From contig NZ_NHRY01000061.1 of the NCBI RefSeq assembly GCF_002937115.1, forward strand, positions 1 through 33,555: a stretch of DNA of 33,555 nt. Reading direction: 5' to 3'. The stretch comes from Rhodopila globiformis (GTDB lineage Bacteria > Pseudomonadota > Alphaproteobacteria > Acetobacterales > Acetobacteraceae). The position numbers and the translations under genes are program-made. This document shows positions 15,201-22,866 of this stretch, one piece after another; within the stretch, counting starts at the first letter, position 1; every line of letters starts with the position of its first letter. A model generated the notes under the pieces. The model did no database searches, was not told the DNA's origin, and saw only the letters and a list, made by a program, of their open reading frames with translations.

Positions 15201-15227
15201 AAGAGACGTTGCAAGAAAGTTTGTACT

Positions 15228-15824
15228 GTGATTATTGGTTTTCGCTATGGTACGGCCGCAGTCTGCGCGGCCATGATGTTGACTTCGGGGGTCGCTTTTG
15301 CTCAATCGCAACAAGTTGATCAGGATGGATTGCGGGTATTCAAGACGGCAAACTGCATGGGATGCCACAAATGGTCCGGCATCGGCGGTGGCGGCTATGG
15401 CGGCGCGGCCGCAAACCTGCGTAAGACCACGCTGAGCCTCGATCAGATCGAGCAGACCATCCGCTGTGGCCGTCTCGGAAAAGGCATGCCGCATTTCCAG
15501 GAGGACGCTTACAGCGACGGGCACTGCTACGGATTGAAGAAATCCCAGCTTTCCGCCACACAGATGCCGCCGGAGCCCGACCATCCGCTGCGGCCCGCCG
15601 ACATCAAGGCTGTCGCCCATTACGTATTCGAGAAGCTCAAGGGCTCGGGTGATCCCACCTTTGCGCAATGCCAGACATTTTTCGGCACCCGGACGCGTGC
15701 CTGTGATGTCTACGAGGACCAGAGTTCCGGCCATGTCCAGGCAGCCGCGGCTGAGCGGGACCAGGCTTCACCCCGTCAGCACATGAAAGTGGAGGCTGCA
15801 TCCGATGCCAACGCGCCGCGATAA
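15228..15824 (+). CDS. Secreted mono-haem cytochrome c with extra cysteines
   Basis: Predicted periplasmic class I cytochrome c serving the adjacent dehydrogenases. The 198-residue protein starts at GTG 15228 with only a weak AAGAAAG upstream. The signal peptide is cleaved after VAFA (residue 25). Haem attachment is Cys43-Met-Gly-Cys46-His47, and Met87 in GKGMPHF is the likely sixth ligand. Four further Cys (80, 100, 148, 159) could make two disulfides, unusual for a simple cytochrome c. A polar Gln/Ala-rich tail follows residue 160. It does not look like MxaG or XoxG by the features I can see. It probably links PQQ dehydrogenases, and perhaps the molybdoenzyme, to the respiratory chain. The gene's 3' end overlaps the next gene by 20 bases, indicating translational coupling. 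Confidence 0.82.
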   Translation: MIIGFRYGTAAVCAAMMLTSGVAFAQSQQVDQDGLRVFKTANCMGCHKWSGIGGGGYGGAAANLRKTTLSLDQIEQTIRCGRLGKGMPHFQEDAYSDGHCYGLKKSQLSATQMPPEPDHPLRPADIKAVAHYVFEKLKGSGDPTFAQCQTFFGTRTRACDVYEDQSSGHVQAAAAERDQASPRQHMKVEAASDANAPR

Positions 15825-16470
15825 GATGCGTACCAGCAACGTCGTCGGCCTGGCGTGTGCCGTTGTTGCCCTGCTGGCCCCCCTCACCGCTGTGGCGGAG
15901 CACAACGACCTTCGTGAGTTCCGCATCGGCATGCCGGTTTCAGCCCTGCCCCAGAGTGGCTATGGCGGTTTCACCTGCGCCGCCGAACCGGCAAAGACGC
16001 TGTCCGGCTGGGGCGATTACAAGGCCTGCCCGGCAGGAACCGACGGCATGCACGCCGTCAGTTTCCGTTACGATGGCAATCCGTCAACCGAAGGCAAGAC
16101 GATCGTCGCCGGCCAGCCCGTGACGCTCACCCTGCTGATCGACGACCAGGCCGAGGTCGGCGGCCTGCGCATCGACACCGACCCGCACGCCCGGCTTTAT
16201 CTTCACAAGAAGGCTCACCTGTTCGCCATTCAGGTTCGTGAACGCTTCGGCGCGGACGGATGGACCTGCCGGAAGTTCGAGCCGACCGCGACAGAGCAGC
16301 CGGTGGGCGGCGTGTTCTTCCATGACCATTGCGAAAAGGCGACGGAGACGCGCCGCTATCTGCTCGACCGCGAATTGTTCCGCGATCCGGCAAAGCCGCT
16401 GATCGACTTTACCGACGCCACGCAACTGACGATCCTCAAACCCGACTCGGCACAAACAGCGGGGAGGTAG
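15805..16470 (+). CDS. Secreted four-cysteine protein of unknown function
   Basis: A 221-residue protein with a signal peptide cleaved near AVA (residue 31). The start at 15805 overlaps the cytochrome gene, and GGAGG lies nine bases before it; ATG 15826 is the alternative. The mature part begins HNDLREFRIGMPVSALP, resembling the 'GMxxxxV' opening of small periplasmic domains, and contains four Cys (58, 75, 154, 176) that probably pair. No haem, metal-cluster or membrane motif is seen. Conserved-looking blocks are GYGGFTC, WGDYKACPAG and HLFAIQVRERFGADGWTC. I do not recognise the family. Its tight position between the cytochrome and Rieske genes suggests a chaperone, electron-transfer or substrate-handling part in the same periplasmic system. 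Confidence 0.72.
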   Translation: MPTRRDKMRTSNVVGLACAVVALLAPLTAVAEHNDLREFRIGMPVSALPQSGYGGFTCAAEPAKTLSGWGDYKACPAGTDGMHAVSFRYDGNPSTEGKTIVAGQPVTLTLLIDDQAEVGGLRIDTDPHARLYLHKKAHLFAIQVRERFGADGWTCRKFEPTATEQPVGGVFFHDHCEKATETRRYLLDRELFRDPAKPLIDFTDATQLTILKPDSAQTAGR

Positions 16471-16473
16471 AGA

Positions 16474-17088
16474 ATGAGCAACGACAGGCGAACCGACGAC
16501 AAGACTTGCTGCTGCGACCCGGTGCGGCGATCCCTGCTGCAACTGGGCGCCGTCGCCACCGCGGCCGCGTTGCTGCCAGGCAAGGCGCGGGCGGACGACG
16601 AAGACGACCCGAGACGGATGGAACGGCCGCAGGTCGGTGACTTCCTGGTTTACGCCGGTGGCGACCAGGAAGGGGCCTTGATCATTGAAGGTGCCTTGAA
16701 TGTCGGCGACGAGCCGGTGCTGGCCTGGGCGACCGATCCATCGCGCAAGATCCTGCGCGACGGCACGCGGCTCAACCAGATACTGGTGGTCCGGCTCGAT
16801 CCGTCGACCATGGATGCGGAAACCAAGTCCCATGCCGCTGCGGGCTTCCTCGCCTACTCGGCGATCTGCACCCATATGCAATGCACGGTGACCGGTTGGA
16901 TCCCCGAGAAACAGATTTTGCACTGCCCGTGCCACCAGTCGGAGTACGACCCGCGGCACGACGCCAAGGTGGTTGGTGGCCCGGCGCCGCGACCACTGGC
17001 CGCCCTGCCGCTGAGAATGGTGGACGGCAAGCTGCAGGTCGCCGGAGAATTCATTGGAAAGGTGGGCATGAACAAACAGACCATGTGA
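16474..17088 (+). CDS. Tat-exported Rieske [2Fe-2S] protein
   Basis: A 204-residue Rieske protein. Cluster ligands are Cys132 and His134 (CTHMQC, with Cys137 as disulfide partner) and Cys151 and His154 (CPCHQSEYDP, with Cys153 as partner), the high-potential arrangement of bc1-type and arsenite-oxidase-type Rieske proteins. The N-terminus has a twin-arginine-like signal, PVRRSLLQLGAVATAAALLP, preceded by three consecutive Cys (12-14), an odd feature. It could be cleaved after ARA (residue 40) or stay as an anchor. No cytochrome b or c1 gene adjoins it, so it is not part of a standard bc1 operon. It starts four bases after the unknown secreted gene, just downstream of GGGGAGGTAG. Likely an electron carrier for the cluster's dehydrogenases; the partner is unproven. 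Confidence 0.86.
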   Translation: MSNDRRTDDKTCCCDPVRRSLLQLGAVATAAALLPGKARADDEDDPRRMERPQVGDFLVYAGGDQEGALIIEGALNVGDEPVLAWATDPSRKILRDGTRLNQILVVRLDPSTMDAETKSHAAAGFLAYSAICTHMQCTVTGWIPEKQILHCPCHQSEYDPRHDAKVVGGPAPRPLAALPLRMVDGKLQVAGEFIGKVGMNKQTM

Positions 17089-17117
17089 AGCAAGACAAGA
17101 AAAGCGTAACGATAACA

Positions 17118-17134
17118 ATCCGGGATGGAGAAAC
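17118..17134 (+). promoter_or_regulatory. Shared translation-initiation segment, copy 2
   Basis: ATCCGGGATGGAGAAAC, 16 of 17 bases identical to the segment before the first PQQ dehydrogenase gene. The GGAG is the ribosome site for the ATG at 17138. The internal ATG at 17125 opens only a short out-of-frame run. Confidence 0.6.
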
Positions 17135-17137
17135 ATC

Positions 17138-18871
17138 ATGATTGGACTGAGACAAACCGCCAAGGTTGCCTTTGCGGCTGCCTTGCTGGGCAGCGTCAGC
17201 ATGGTCGCTGCACTGGCGGGCGAGGTCGACAACTACAGCCCCGTCACGCAGCAGCGGCTGGAAAATCCCGAGCCTGGCAACTGGCTGCTGTATCGCCGCA
17301 CCTATGACGGTCACGGCTACAGCCCGCTGAACCAGATCAATTCCACCAACGTGAAGAACCTCGAGCCGGTCTGGACATTCGCCACCGGCGTGAACGAGGG
17401 CCACGAAGCGCCGCCGATGGTGAACAACGGCGTCATGTTCGTTGCGACACCGTACGGGCAGGTGATCGCGCTGAACGCCAAGACCGGCGACCTGATCTGG
17501 CGCTACAAGCACACCCTGCCGGAAGACCTGTTCCAGCTCCATCCCACCAGCCGTGGCGTTGCCATGTGGCAGGACAAGCTGTTCCTGGCCGCAACGGATG
17601 ACCACCTGATCGCCATCGACGCGAAGACCGGCAAGGAACTTTGGAACACCAAAGTCCAGGACTACAAAAAGGGCCAGTACATGACGCTGGAGCCGTTGGT
17701 GGTGAACGGCAAGGTCATGGTCGGCGGCTCGGGCGGCGAGTATGGCGTGCGTGGCTACGTCGCGGCCTATGATGCCGACACCGGAAAGGAAATATGGCGG
17801 ACCTTTACCGTTCCCGAGCCGAACCAACCCGGCGGCAACACCTGGCGGGGCGACGACTGGAAGCATGGCGGCGGTTCGGTCTGGATCACCGGCACCTATG
17901 ACCCGAAGCGCAACATCGCTTACTGGGGAACCGGCAACGCGGCACCATGGCCGGGTGACCAGCATCCCGGAGACAACCTCTACACCACCTCGGTCATCGC
18001 CCTGAATCCCGACAACGGCAAGATGGTCGGCTACCACCAGTACCACCAGAACGATTCCTGGGACTGGGACGAGATCGATGCGCCGATACTGATCCACGAC
18101 ATGAGCGAGAACGGGCAGACAATCGACGCCCTCGTTCATCCAGCGCGTGATGGCTATCTGTGGGTCCTGAAGCAGACTCCTGCCGGTATCGAGTTCGTTT
18201 CCGGCAAGCCGTTCGTCGGCCAGAACGCCTTCAAAGGAATCGAGCCGGAAACCGGCCGCCCGATCGTCGATCCGGAACACAAGCCGACGACCGGCAAGGA
18301 CGTTTCGTTCTGCCCGTCGCTGTGGGGCGGCAAGGACTGGCCGTCCGCGTCCTATAATCCGGAGACCAAGCTGGTCTACATCCCCGCCAACAACAACATG
18401 TGCGAGACCCTGAAGGGCGAGAAGCAGAAATTGGTCGTCGGCCAGCTCTGGCTGGGCGCCGATGCCGACCATGCCAAGCTTATTCCGGGTGCTGATCATA
18501 TCGGCGAGCTGCAGGCATGGGACCCGGCAACGAGCAAGCAGGTCTGGGTGCACAAGTTCCCGAAGACCCAGTTGTTCGCATCGACTCTGACCACCGGCGG
18601 TGACCTGGTGTTCGTCGGCGGAACCAACGACCGGATGTTCCACGCCTTCGATGCCAAGACCGGCGACCTGCTGTGGCAGATGAAGACGAATTCCGGCATC
18701 ATGGGTATGCCGGTGGCGTTTGAGGTCGACGGTACCGAGTATATTGCGGTTCAGTCAGGCTGGGGCGTTGACGCGCAGCGCATCCAGGACATGCTGGCAA
18801 AGACCGACTGGAAGCTCAACCCCGACGTGCCGCAGGGCGGCGTGGTCTGGGTTTTCGCAGTCAAACACTAA
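17138..18871 (+). CDS. PQQ-dependent dehydrogenase 2, lacking the vicinal Cys pair
   Basis: Second periplasmic quinoprotein dehydrogenase (577 residues), far from a recent copy of the first. A signal peptide is cleaved near ALA (residue 27). Propeller tryptophan-docking repeats such as AKTGDLIWR and AKTGKELWN are present. Metal ligands are Glu201 (GGEYGVRG) and Asn267 (WGTGNAAPW), with catalytic Asp309 and extra Asp311 (SWDWDEI), again the lanthanide-associated Asp-x-Asp. Where most family members have Cys-Cys before NRGVA, this one reads FQLHPTSRGVAMW, so the disulfide ring over PQQ cannot form. Two other Cys occur in SFCPSLWGGKDWP and NNNMCETL. The substrate is unknown; a broad alcohol or polyol is possible. 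It ends the cluster before a strong hairpin. Confidence 0.9.
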   Translation: MIGLRQTAKVAFAAALLGSVSMVAALAGEVDNYSPVTQQRLENPEPGNWLLYRRTYDGHGYSPLNQINSTNVKNLEPVWTFATGVNEGHEAPPMVNNGVMFVATPYGQVIALNAKTGDLIWRYKHTLPEDLFQLHPTSRGVAMWQDKLFLAATDDHLIAIDAKTGKELWNTKVQDYKKGQYMTLEPLVVNGKVMVGGSGGEYGVRGYVAAYDADTGKEIWRTFTVPEPNQPGGNTWRGDDWKHGGGSVWITGTYDPKRNIAYWGTGNAAPWPGDQHPGDNLYTTSVIALNPDNGKMVGYHQYHQNDSWDWDEIDAPILIHDMSENGQTIDALVHPARDGYLWVLKQTPAGIEFVSGKPFVGQNAFKGIEPETGRPIVDPEHKPTTGKDVSFCPSLWGGKDWPSASYNPETKLVYIPANNNMCETLKGEKQKLVVGQLWLGADADHAKLIPGADHIGELQAWDPATSKQVWVHKFPKTQLFASTLTTGGDLVFVGGTNDRMFHAFDAKTGDLLWQMKTNSGIMGMPVAFEVDGTEYIAVQSGWGVDAQRIQDMLAKTDWKLNPDVPQGGVVWVFAVKH

Positions 18872-18879
18872 GGTAATGT

Positions 18880-18910
18880 CACGGGGTGGCGCAGCCGGCG
18901 CCATCCCGTG
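18880..18910 (+). terminator. Strong terminator-like hairpin ending the oxidation cluster
   Basis: A 13-bp stem, CACGGGGTGGCGC (18880-18892) with GCGCCATCCCGTG (18898-18910), with one G-T pair and a five-base loop, begins eight bases after the stop codon. No clear T-run follows, as is common in GC-rich genomes. Confidence 0.65.
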
Positions 18911-19032
18911 CGACGCTTGCATCGATGCGGCGGCTGCTCCAACGCTCCGGTTCTTGATCGTCCCCCGGCAGGCCAATCTGGCCGCCCGTCCGAAAGCGCG
19001 CCATGCTGGCGCCAATTACGGGAGGACACAGC

Positions 19033-19935
19033 ATGAAACCGGAAGACGTTCTGACGCATCCCGCCCTGGTGCTGACCGAGGTACAGCGCATCGCCTATTT
19101 CGCCGACGGCTTCCTGGTGCTGCCCGATTACGTGCCGCAGGCCTGGCTGGTCCGTCTGCGCACGGCAACGCAGGAAATGCTGGAGCGCAGCCGCTCCGTC
19201 ACGCAGTCGGACGGCGTCTTCGTGCTGGAGGAAGGCCACGGCCCTGACACGCCGCGCCTGCACCGCGTCACCAGCCCGCAGGACCAGCACAAGACGTTCT
19301 GGGAGTTTATGTGCGACCCGGTGATGACCGATCTCGCCGCCGACGTGGTCGGCCCGGACGTGAAGTTCCACCACGCCAAGCTGAACGTGAAGTCCGAGCG
19401 CGGCACGCGCGGCTTCAAGTGGCACCAGGACATCCCCGCCTGGCCGCACACCGACTACAGCCCGGTGACCATCGGCGTCTACGTCAACGGCTGCGACGAC
19501 GACATGGGCCCGCTGTCCTTCGTGCGCGGCAGCCATCTCGGGCCGTTGCACAGCCAATATGACGACAGCGGCGCCTTCGTCGTGCGTGTGCGCGACGCGG
19601 TGGTGCGCGCCATCCCGCCCGAGAGCATCGTCACCGCGACCGGCGGCCCCGGCACGACGGTGCTGCTGAACTGCCGGACCATCCACGGCTCGCTGGAGAA
19701 CCGGTCCGACCGCGCCCGACCGCTGCTGCTGCCGGTTTATTCTTCGGCCGACTCGTTCGCCTACACGCCCAGCCCGATCGTGAGCCCCCACATGGGCGAC
19801 GTCGTGCGTGGGCGGCCGGCGAAGCATGCGTGCTTCGATCCGCGTCCGTGTGAGCTACCGCCGGATTTCCGCGCCGGCTACACCCCACCCTGGGCCATGC
19901 AGAAGCAGGAGGAGGACCGGGTGCCGGCGATGTAG
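19033..19935 (+). CDS. Phytanoyl-CoA dioxygenase (PhyH)-family protein
   Basis: Predicted cytoplasmic Fe(II)/2-oxoglutarate hydroxylase, 300 residues. The iron ligands are His131 and Asp133 (FKWHQDIPAWPHTDY) and His218 (NCRTIHGSLENRS), followed by Arg224/Arg227/Arg229 as candidate 2-oxoglutarate anchors. GYxVLPDYVP-like text at about 26-36 (GFLVLPDYVPQ) and GPLSFVRGSHLGPLH are typical of PhyH proteins. The ATG at 19033 follows ACGGGAGGAC. The gene is separated from the PQQ cluster by the hairpin at 18880 and 160 bases, so it is probably transcribed on its own. Bacterial members act on varied small molecules (ectoine, halogenation or antibiotic precursors, syringolipids), so no substrate is assigned. 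Confidence 0.85.
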   Translation: MKPEDVLTHPALVLTEVQRIAYFADGFLVLPDYVPQAWLVRLRTATQEMLERSRSVTQSDGVFVLEEGHGPDTPRLHRVTSPQDQHKTFWEFMCDPVMTDLAADVVGPDVKFHHAKLNVKSERGTRGFKWHQDIPAWPHTDYSPVTIGVYVNGCDDDMGPLSFVRGSHLGPLHSQYDDSGAFVVRVRDAVVRAIPPESIVTATGGPGTTVLLNCRTIHGSLENRSDRARPLLLPVYSSADSFAYTPSPIVSPHMGDVVRGRPAKHACFDPRPCELPPDFRAGYTPPWAMQKQEEDRVPAM

Positions 19936-20058
19936 CGGCGCCTCCGCCGCAATGACACAGCAACGTCCGATGGCCCGGACGTTTGGTGTGAATTGTAATG
20001 AATTGCGCCATCCACCCTGCTATATCCCCGCCAGGCAACCAGCAAGGCGTGATACGCA

Positions 20059-21750
20059 ATGAAACTTCTCGGCCATCTCAAGCTTCGCACCAAGCTGACC
20101 TTGCTGGTTGGCCTGTCGGCGCTCACCCTCGTCATCGCCATTGGCGCAGCGGGCCTGCTCATGCGCCAGCGGATGTTCGATGACCGCGTGGACAAGCTGC
20201 GCGCCATCACCGAGCAAGCCGTTTCAATCGCCACCAGTCTCCAGAAGCAAGGACAGGCGGCCAACCTGAGCCGCGAGCAGGTCATGCGGCAATGGCGCGA
20301 CGCCATCCGGCCGATCCGCTACGGCAACGGCGTCGGCTACGACTTTGCCTATGACATGAACGGCACGACCGTCGTCCTTGGACCGACGCCGGCCGCCGAG
20401 GGAACGAACCGCCTTGGCATCAAGGGCGCCGACGGCGAACCGTTCGTGCAGGACATGATCCGGATCGCCCGCCAGGGTGGCGGCACGGTGGTGTATCGCT
20501 ATCCCAAGCCCGGATCGAGCGTCGCGCAGCCGAAGCTTGCCTATGTCCTGCCGGTGCCGGGCTGGAACCTGTTTGTCGGAACCGGATTGTACATCGACGA
20601 CCTCGACCGGGACATGCGCGCCGCCACGATCCAGGTAGGGCTGGTTGCCGGCGCGACGCTGGTGATCGCCCTGCTCGCTGCCTGGCTGGTCAACCGCGAC
20701 ATCGCCGTCTCGCTCGGCAGCCTGAAGGCGGCGATGGACCACCTTGCGAAAGGCGACCTGAACACGTCGATTCCCGGCGCCGAACGGCGGGACGAAGTCG
20801 GCGGCATGGCCCGTGCTGTCCTGGTGTTCAAGGACACCATGCTCGAAGCCGAACGCCTGCGCGCCGAGCAGGAAGCGGTCAAGCAGCACGCCGCCGCCGA
20901 GCGCGCATCCGTGCTGAACCGGATGGCGGACGGCTTCCAGGACCAGATCGGGCATCTTGTGCAATCCCTGTCCGCCCGGTCGGCTGAACTGGAGGCCACC
21001 GCCCGGTCGGTCACCAGCACGGCAGACCAGAGCAACCAGCAGGCCGCCTCCATCGCCGCGGCGGCCGAACAGGCCAGCGGCGGGCTGCATACCGTGGCCG
21101 CGGCGGCCGAGGAACTCACCGCTTCCATCGGCGAGATCACCCGCCAGGTGGCGCAGTCCGCCCGCATCAGCGGCGCGGCGGTGGAAGACGCCCGGCGCAC
21201 CGACGCCATCGTGCGCGCCCTCGCCACCGGGGCGGAGAAAATCGGCGCCGTCGTCGGCCTGATCAGCAACATCGCCAGCCAGACCAACCTGCTCGCGCTG
21301 AACGCCACCATCGAAGCGGCGCGCGCCGGCGAGGCCGGCAAGGGCTTCGCCGTGGTCGCCTCCGAGGTCAAGAGCCTGGCCACCCAGACCGGCAAGGCGA
21401 CCGAGGAGATCGCCGCGCAGGTCACCGAAATCCAGGCCGCGACGCAGCAGGCGGTCGAGGCGATCAGCGGCATCGCCACCACCATCACCGAGGTCAGCAC
21501 CATCGCCGCCACCATCGCCACCGCGGTCGGGCAGCAGGGCGAGGCTACCGCGGAAATCGCCCGGACGGTGCAGCAGACCAGCGATGCGGCGCAGGCGGTC
21601 AGTTCGGGCATCAGCGGCGTCAGCCAGGCCGCCGGCCAGACCGGCGCGGCGATCGGCACCTTCCTCACCGCCGCCTCCGACCTGTCGAAGCAGGCCGGGG
21701 AACTGTCCGGGGAGGTCAAGACCTTCCTCGCCGGCGTCCGGGCGGCATGA
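20059..21750 (+). CDS. Methyl-accepting chemotaxis protein with periplasmic Cache domain
   Basis: Inner-membrane chemoreceptor of 563 residues. TM1 is at about 12-35, a single-Cache (sCache_2-like) ligand domain at about 38-185 ([33 protein letters not shown]), TM2 at about 190-211, and HAMP at about 212-265. The signalling hairpin follows, with the conserved tip near 395-445 ([24 protein letters not shown]). The C-terminus (TFLAGVRAA) lacks the CheR/CheB docking pentapeptide. sCache_2 domains often sense small organic acids, but the ligand here is unknown. The start follows a modest AAGGCGTGA. There are no chemotaxis kinase genes nearby, so it must signal to a pathway elsewhere. Confidence 0.92.
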   Translation: MKLLGHLKLRTKLTLLVGLSALTLVIAIGAAGLLMRQRMFDDRVDKLRAITEQAVSIATSLQKQGQAANLSREQVMRQWRDAIRPIRYGNGVGYDFAYDMNGTTVVLGPTPAAEGTNRLGIKGADGEPFVQDMIRIARQGGGTVVYRYPKPGSSVAQPKLAYVLPVPGWNLFVGTGLYIDDLDRDMRAATIQVGLVAGATLVIALLAAWLVNRDIAVSLGSLKAAMDHLAKGDLNTSIPGAERRDEVGGMARAVLVFKDTMLEAERLRAEQEAVKQHAAAERASVLNRMADGFQDQIGHLVQSLSARSAELEATARSVTSTADQSNQQAASIAAAAEQASGGLHTVAAAAEELTASIGEITRQVAQSARISGAAVEDARRTDAIVRALATGAEKIGAVVGLISNIASQTNLLALNATIEAARAGEAGKGFAVVASEVKSLATQTGKATEEIAAQVTEIQAATQQAVEAISGIATTITEVSTIAATIATAVGQQGEATAEIARTVQQTSDAAQAVSSGISGVSQAAGQTGAAIGTFLTAASDLSKQAGELSGEVKTFLAGVRAA

Positions 21751-21759
21751 AGCACCGCC

Positions 21760-21788
21760 AGCCCGGGATCGCGGTGCGGCCCCGGGCT
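21760..21788 (+). terminator. Hairpin after the chemoreceptor gene
   Basis: AGCCCGGG at 21760-21767 pairs perfectly with CCCGGGCT at 21781-21788, nine bases past the stop. An alternative stem, GCACCGC (21752) with GCGGTGC (21771), overlaps it. No T-run follows. Confidence 0.45.
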
Positions 21789-21905
21789 TGTGCGATCGCG
21801 TGCGGGCCATGAGCCGGGGCGTTTCCGTCCGGGATGGCGGCGCTCCGGCAGGCAGTGGCGCGTCATGGTGGCGCGCCGGCGGATCATGTGGGAAACAGCG
21901 CTGCC

Positions 21906-22589
21906 ATGATCACCGCCCATCCACGCGGCGCCCATCCACGCGGCGCCACGGCGCAACCGCCGTCGCCGCAGCCCGCGCCGGACAGTCTGTCCCCGGAGGC
22001 ATTCAGAATCCTGGCGAGGCTCGCGCGTCACTGGCTGCGGCGCGGCATCCGCCGCCGGGATGCCGTCGGCACGGAATTGCGCCGGATCGATCCGCTGATC
22101 GACCAGGCCAGGGAAACGGGCAAGCCGGCAAGTCCCACATACCACCCGGTGCTTCGCCACCTGACCTCGGCGTTGGAGGGGTTCAACGGACTGGAACTCC
22201 TGGCGCAAAGCGGGCCGCTGCTGTCCTGGCGCGACGCCGGCGGCCCACCCGGCGCCGCGCCGCGGACGCAACTGGCCCGGGCCGAGATCATCGGCCCCGA
22301 GGCCCCGTTGCGGCATCCGGACCTCACCCTGGGATTCCTGCTGGTGGCGCCGCATGCCGATCATGCGGCGCCAGGCAGTCCGGCGACGGAACTGCATCAT
22401 GTCGTCTCCGGACGCGCGCTCTGGAGCGTGGGCGCGGCGACCGAAGAGCGCCGGCCCGGCGACTTCGTCCTGCATCCGGACAGCATCCGCCATGCGATCC
22501 GGACGGCGGATGACCCCCTGCTGACGATCTACGCCGTGGCCGGGAACCGTCCCGTGCCACCGGGCACGACTCCTCACGAATCGGTGTAA
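21906..22589 (+). CDS. Cupin protein related to DMSP lyases (DddQ-like), ligands mostly lost
   Basis: A 227-residue protein with an N-terminal helical part (EAFRILARLARHWLRRG) and a C-terminal cupin. The layout GFLLVAPHADH...TELHHVVSGRALWSVG...RRPGDFVLHPDSIRHAIRT...PLLTIYAVAG follows the DMSP_lyase family (DddQ, PF16867). In that family the cupin reads HYPxHxHxAEELYxxLSG, giving two His, a Glu, and the catalytic Tyr. Here the His pair is replaced by a PGSP segment and the Tyr by His; only Glu and the later His (IRHAIRT) remain. DMSP cleavage is therefore doubtful. The ATG at 21906 lacks a strong Shine-Dalgarno; a start at 21834 is possible. A perfect 15-bp tandem repeat right after the start encodes HPRGA twice. 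Confidence 0.65.
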   Translation: MITAHPRGAHPRGATAQPPSPQPAPDSLSPEAFRILARLARHWLRRGIRRRDAVGTELRRIDPLIDQARETGKPASPTYHPVLRHLTSALEGFNGLELLAQSGPLLSWRDAGGPPGAAPRTQLARAEIIGPEAPLRHPDLTLGFLLVAPHADHAAPGSPATELHHVVSGRALWSVGAATEERRPGDFVLHPDSIRHAIRTADDPLLTIYAVAGNRPVPPGTTPHESV

Positions 22590-22866
22590 CCAGCGCCTGG
22601 CCACGGCCGGATACAATCGGATTCAAACTGTCCACGCCGATCGGCGGTTCCTTTGGTGGCGGTGCAGACGCAAGTTTTGCAGTCTCTTAAAGGCTTCCCG
22701 GCGCGGTTCCGCCGGCCTCGCAACGTCGCCGCACCCTGGCCCGGCGCCATCCGTGCCCGGAACCGGACACCGGACCGCCTGTTGATCCGGCAACGCTGGC
22801 ACCCCATTGTTCAGGCTCGATCACTTGGTCCGGATTTGCGGGAACCTCAATGCAGCCGGAACGACG

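Noticed and set aside
13314..15734. An 806-codon antisense frame over PQQ dehydrogenase 1
   Set aside because: Same GC artefact; it covers known quinoprotein codons and shows no protein motifs.
20541..22616. A 691-codon minus-strand frame over the chemoreceptor and cupin
   Set aside because: Ser/Ala/Arg-rich shadow spanning two well-supported plus-strand genes.
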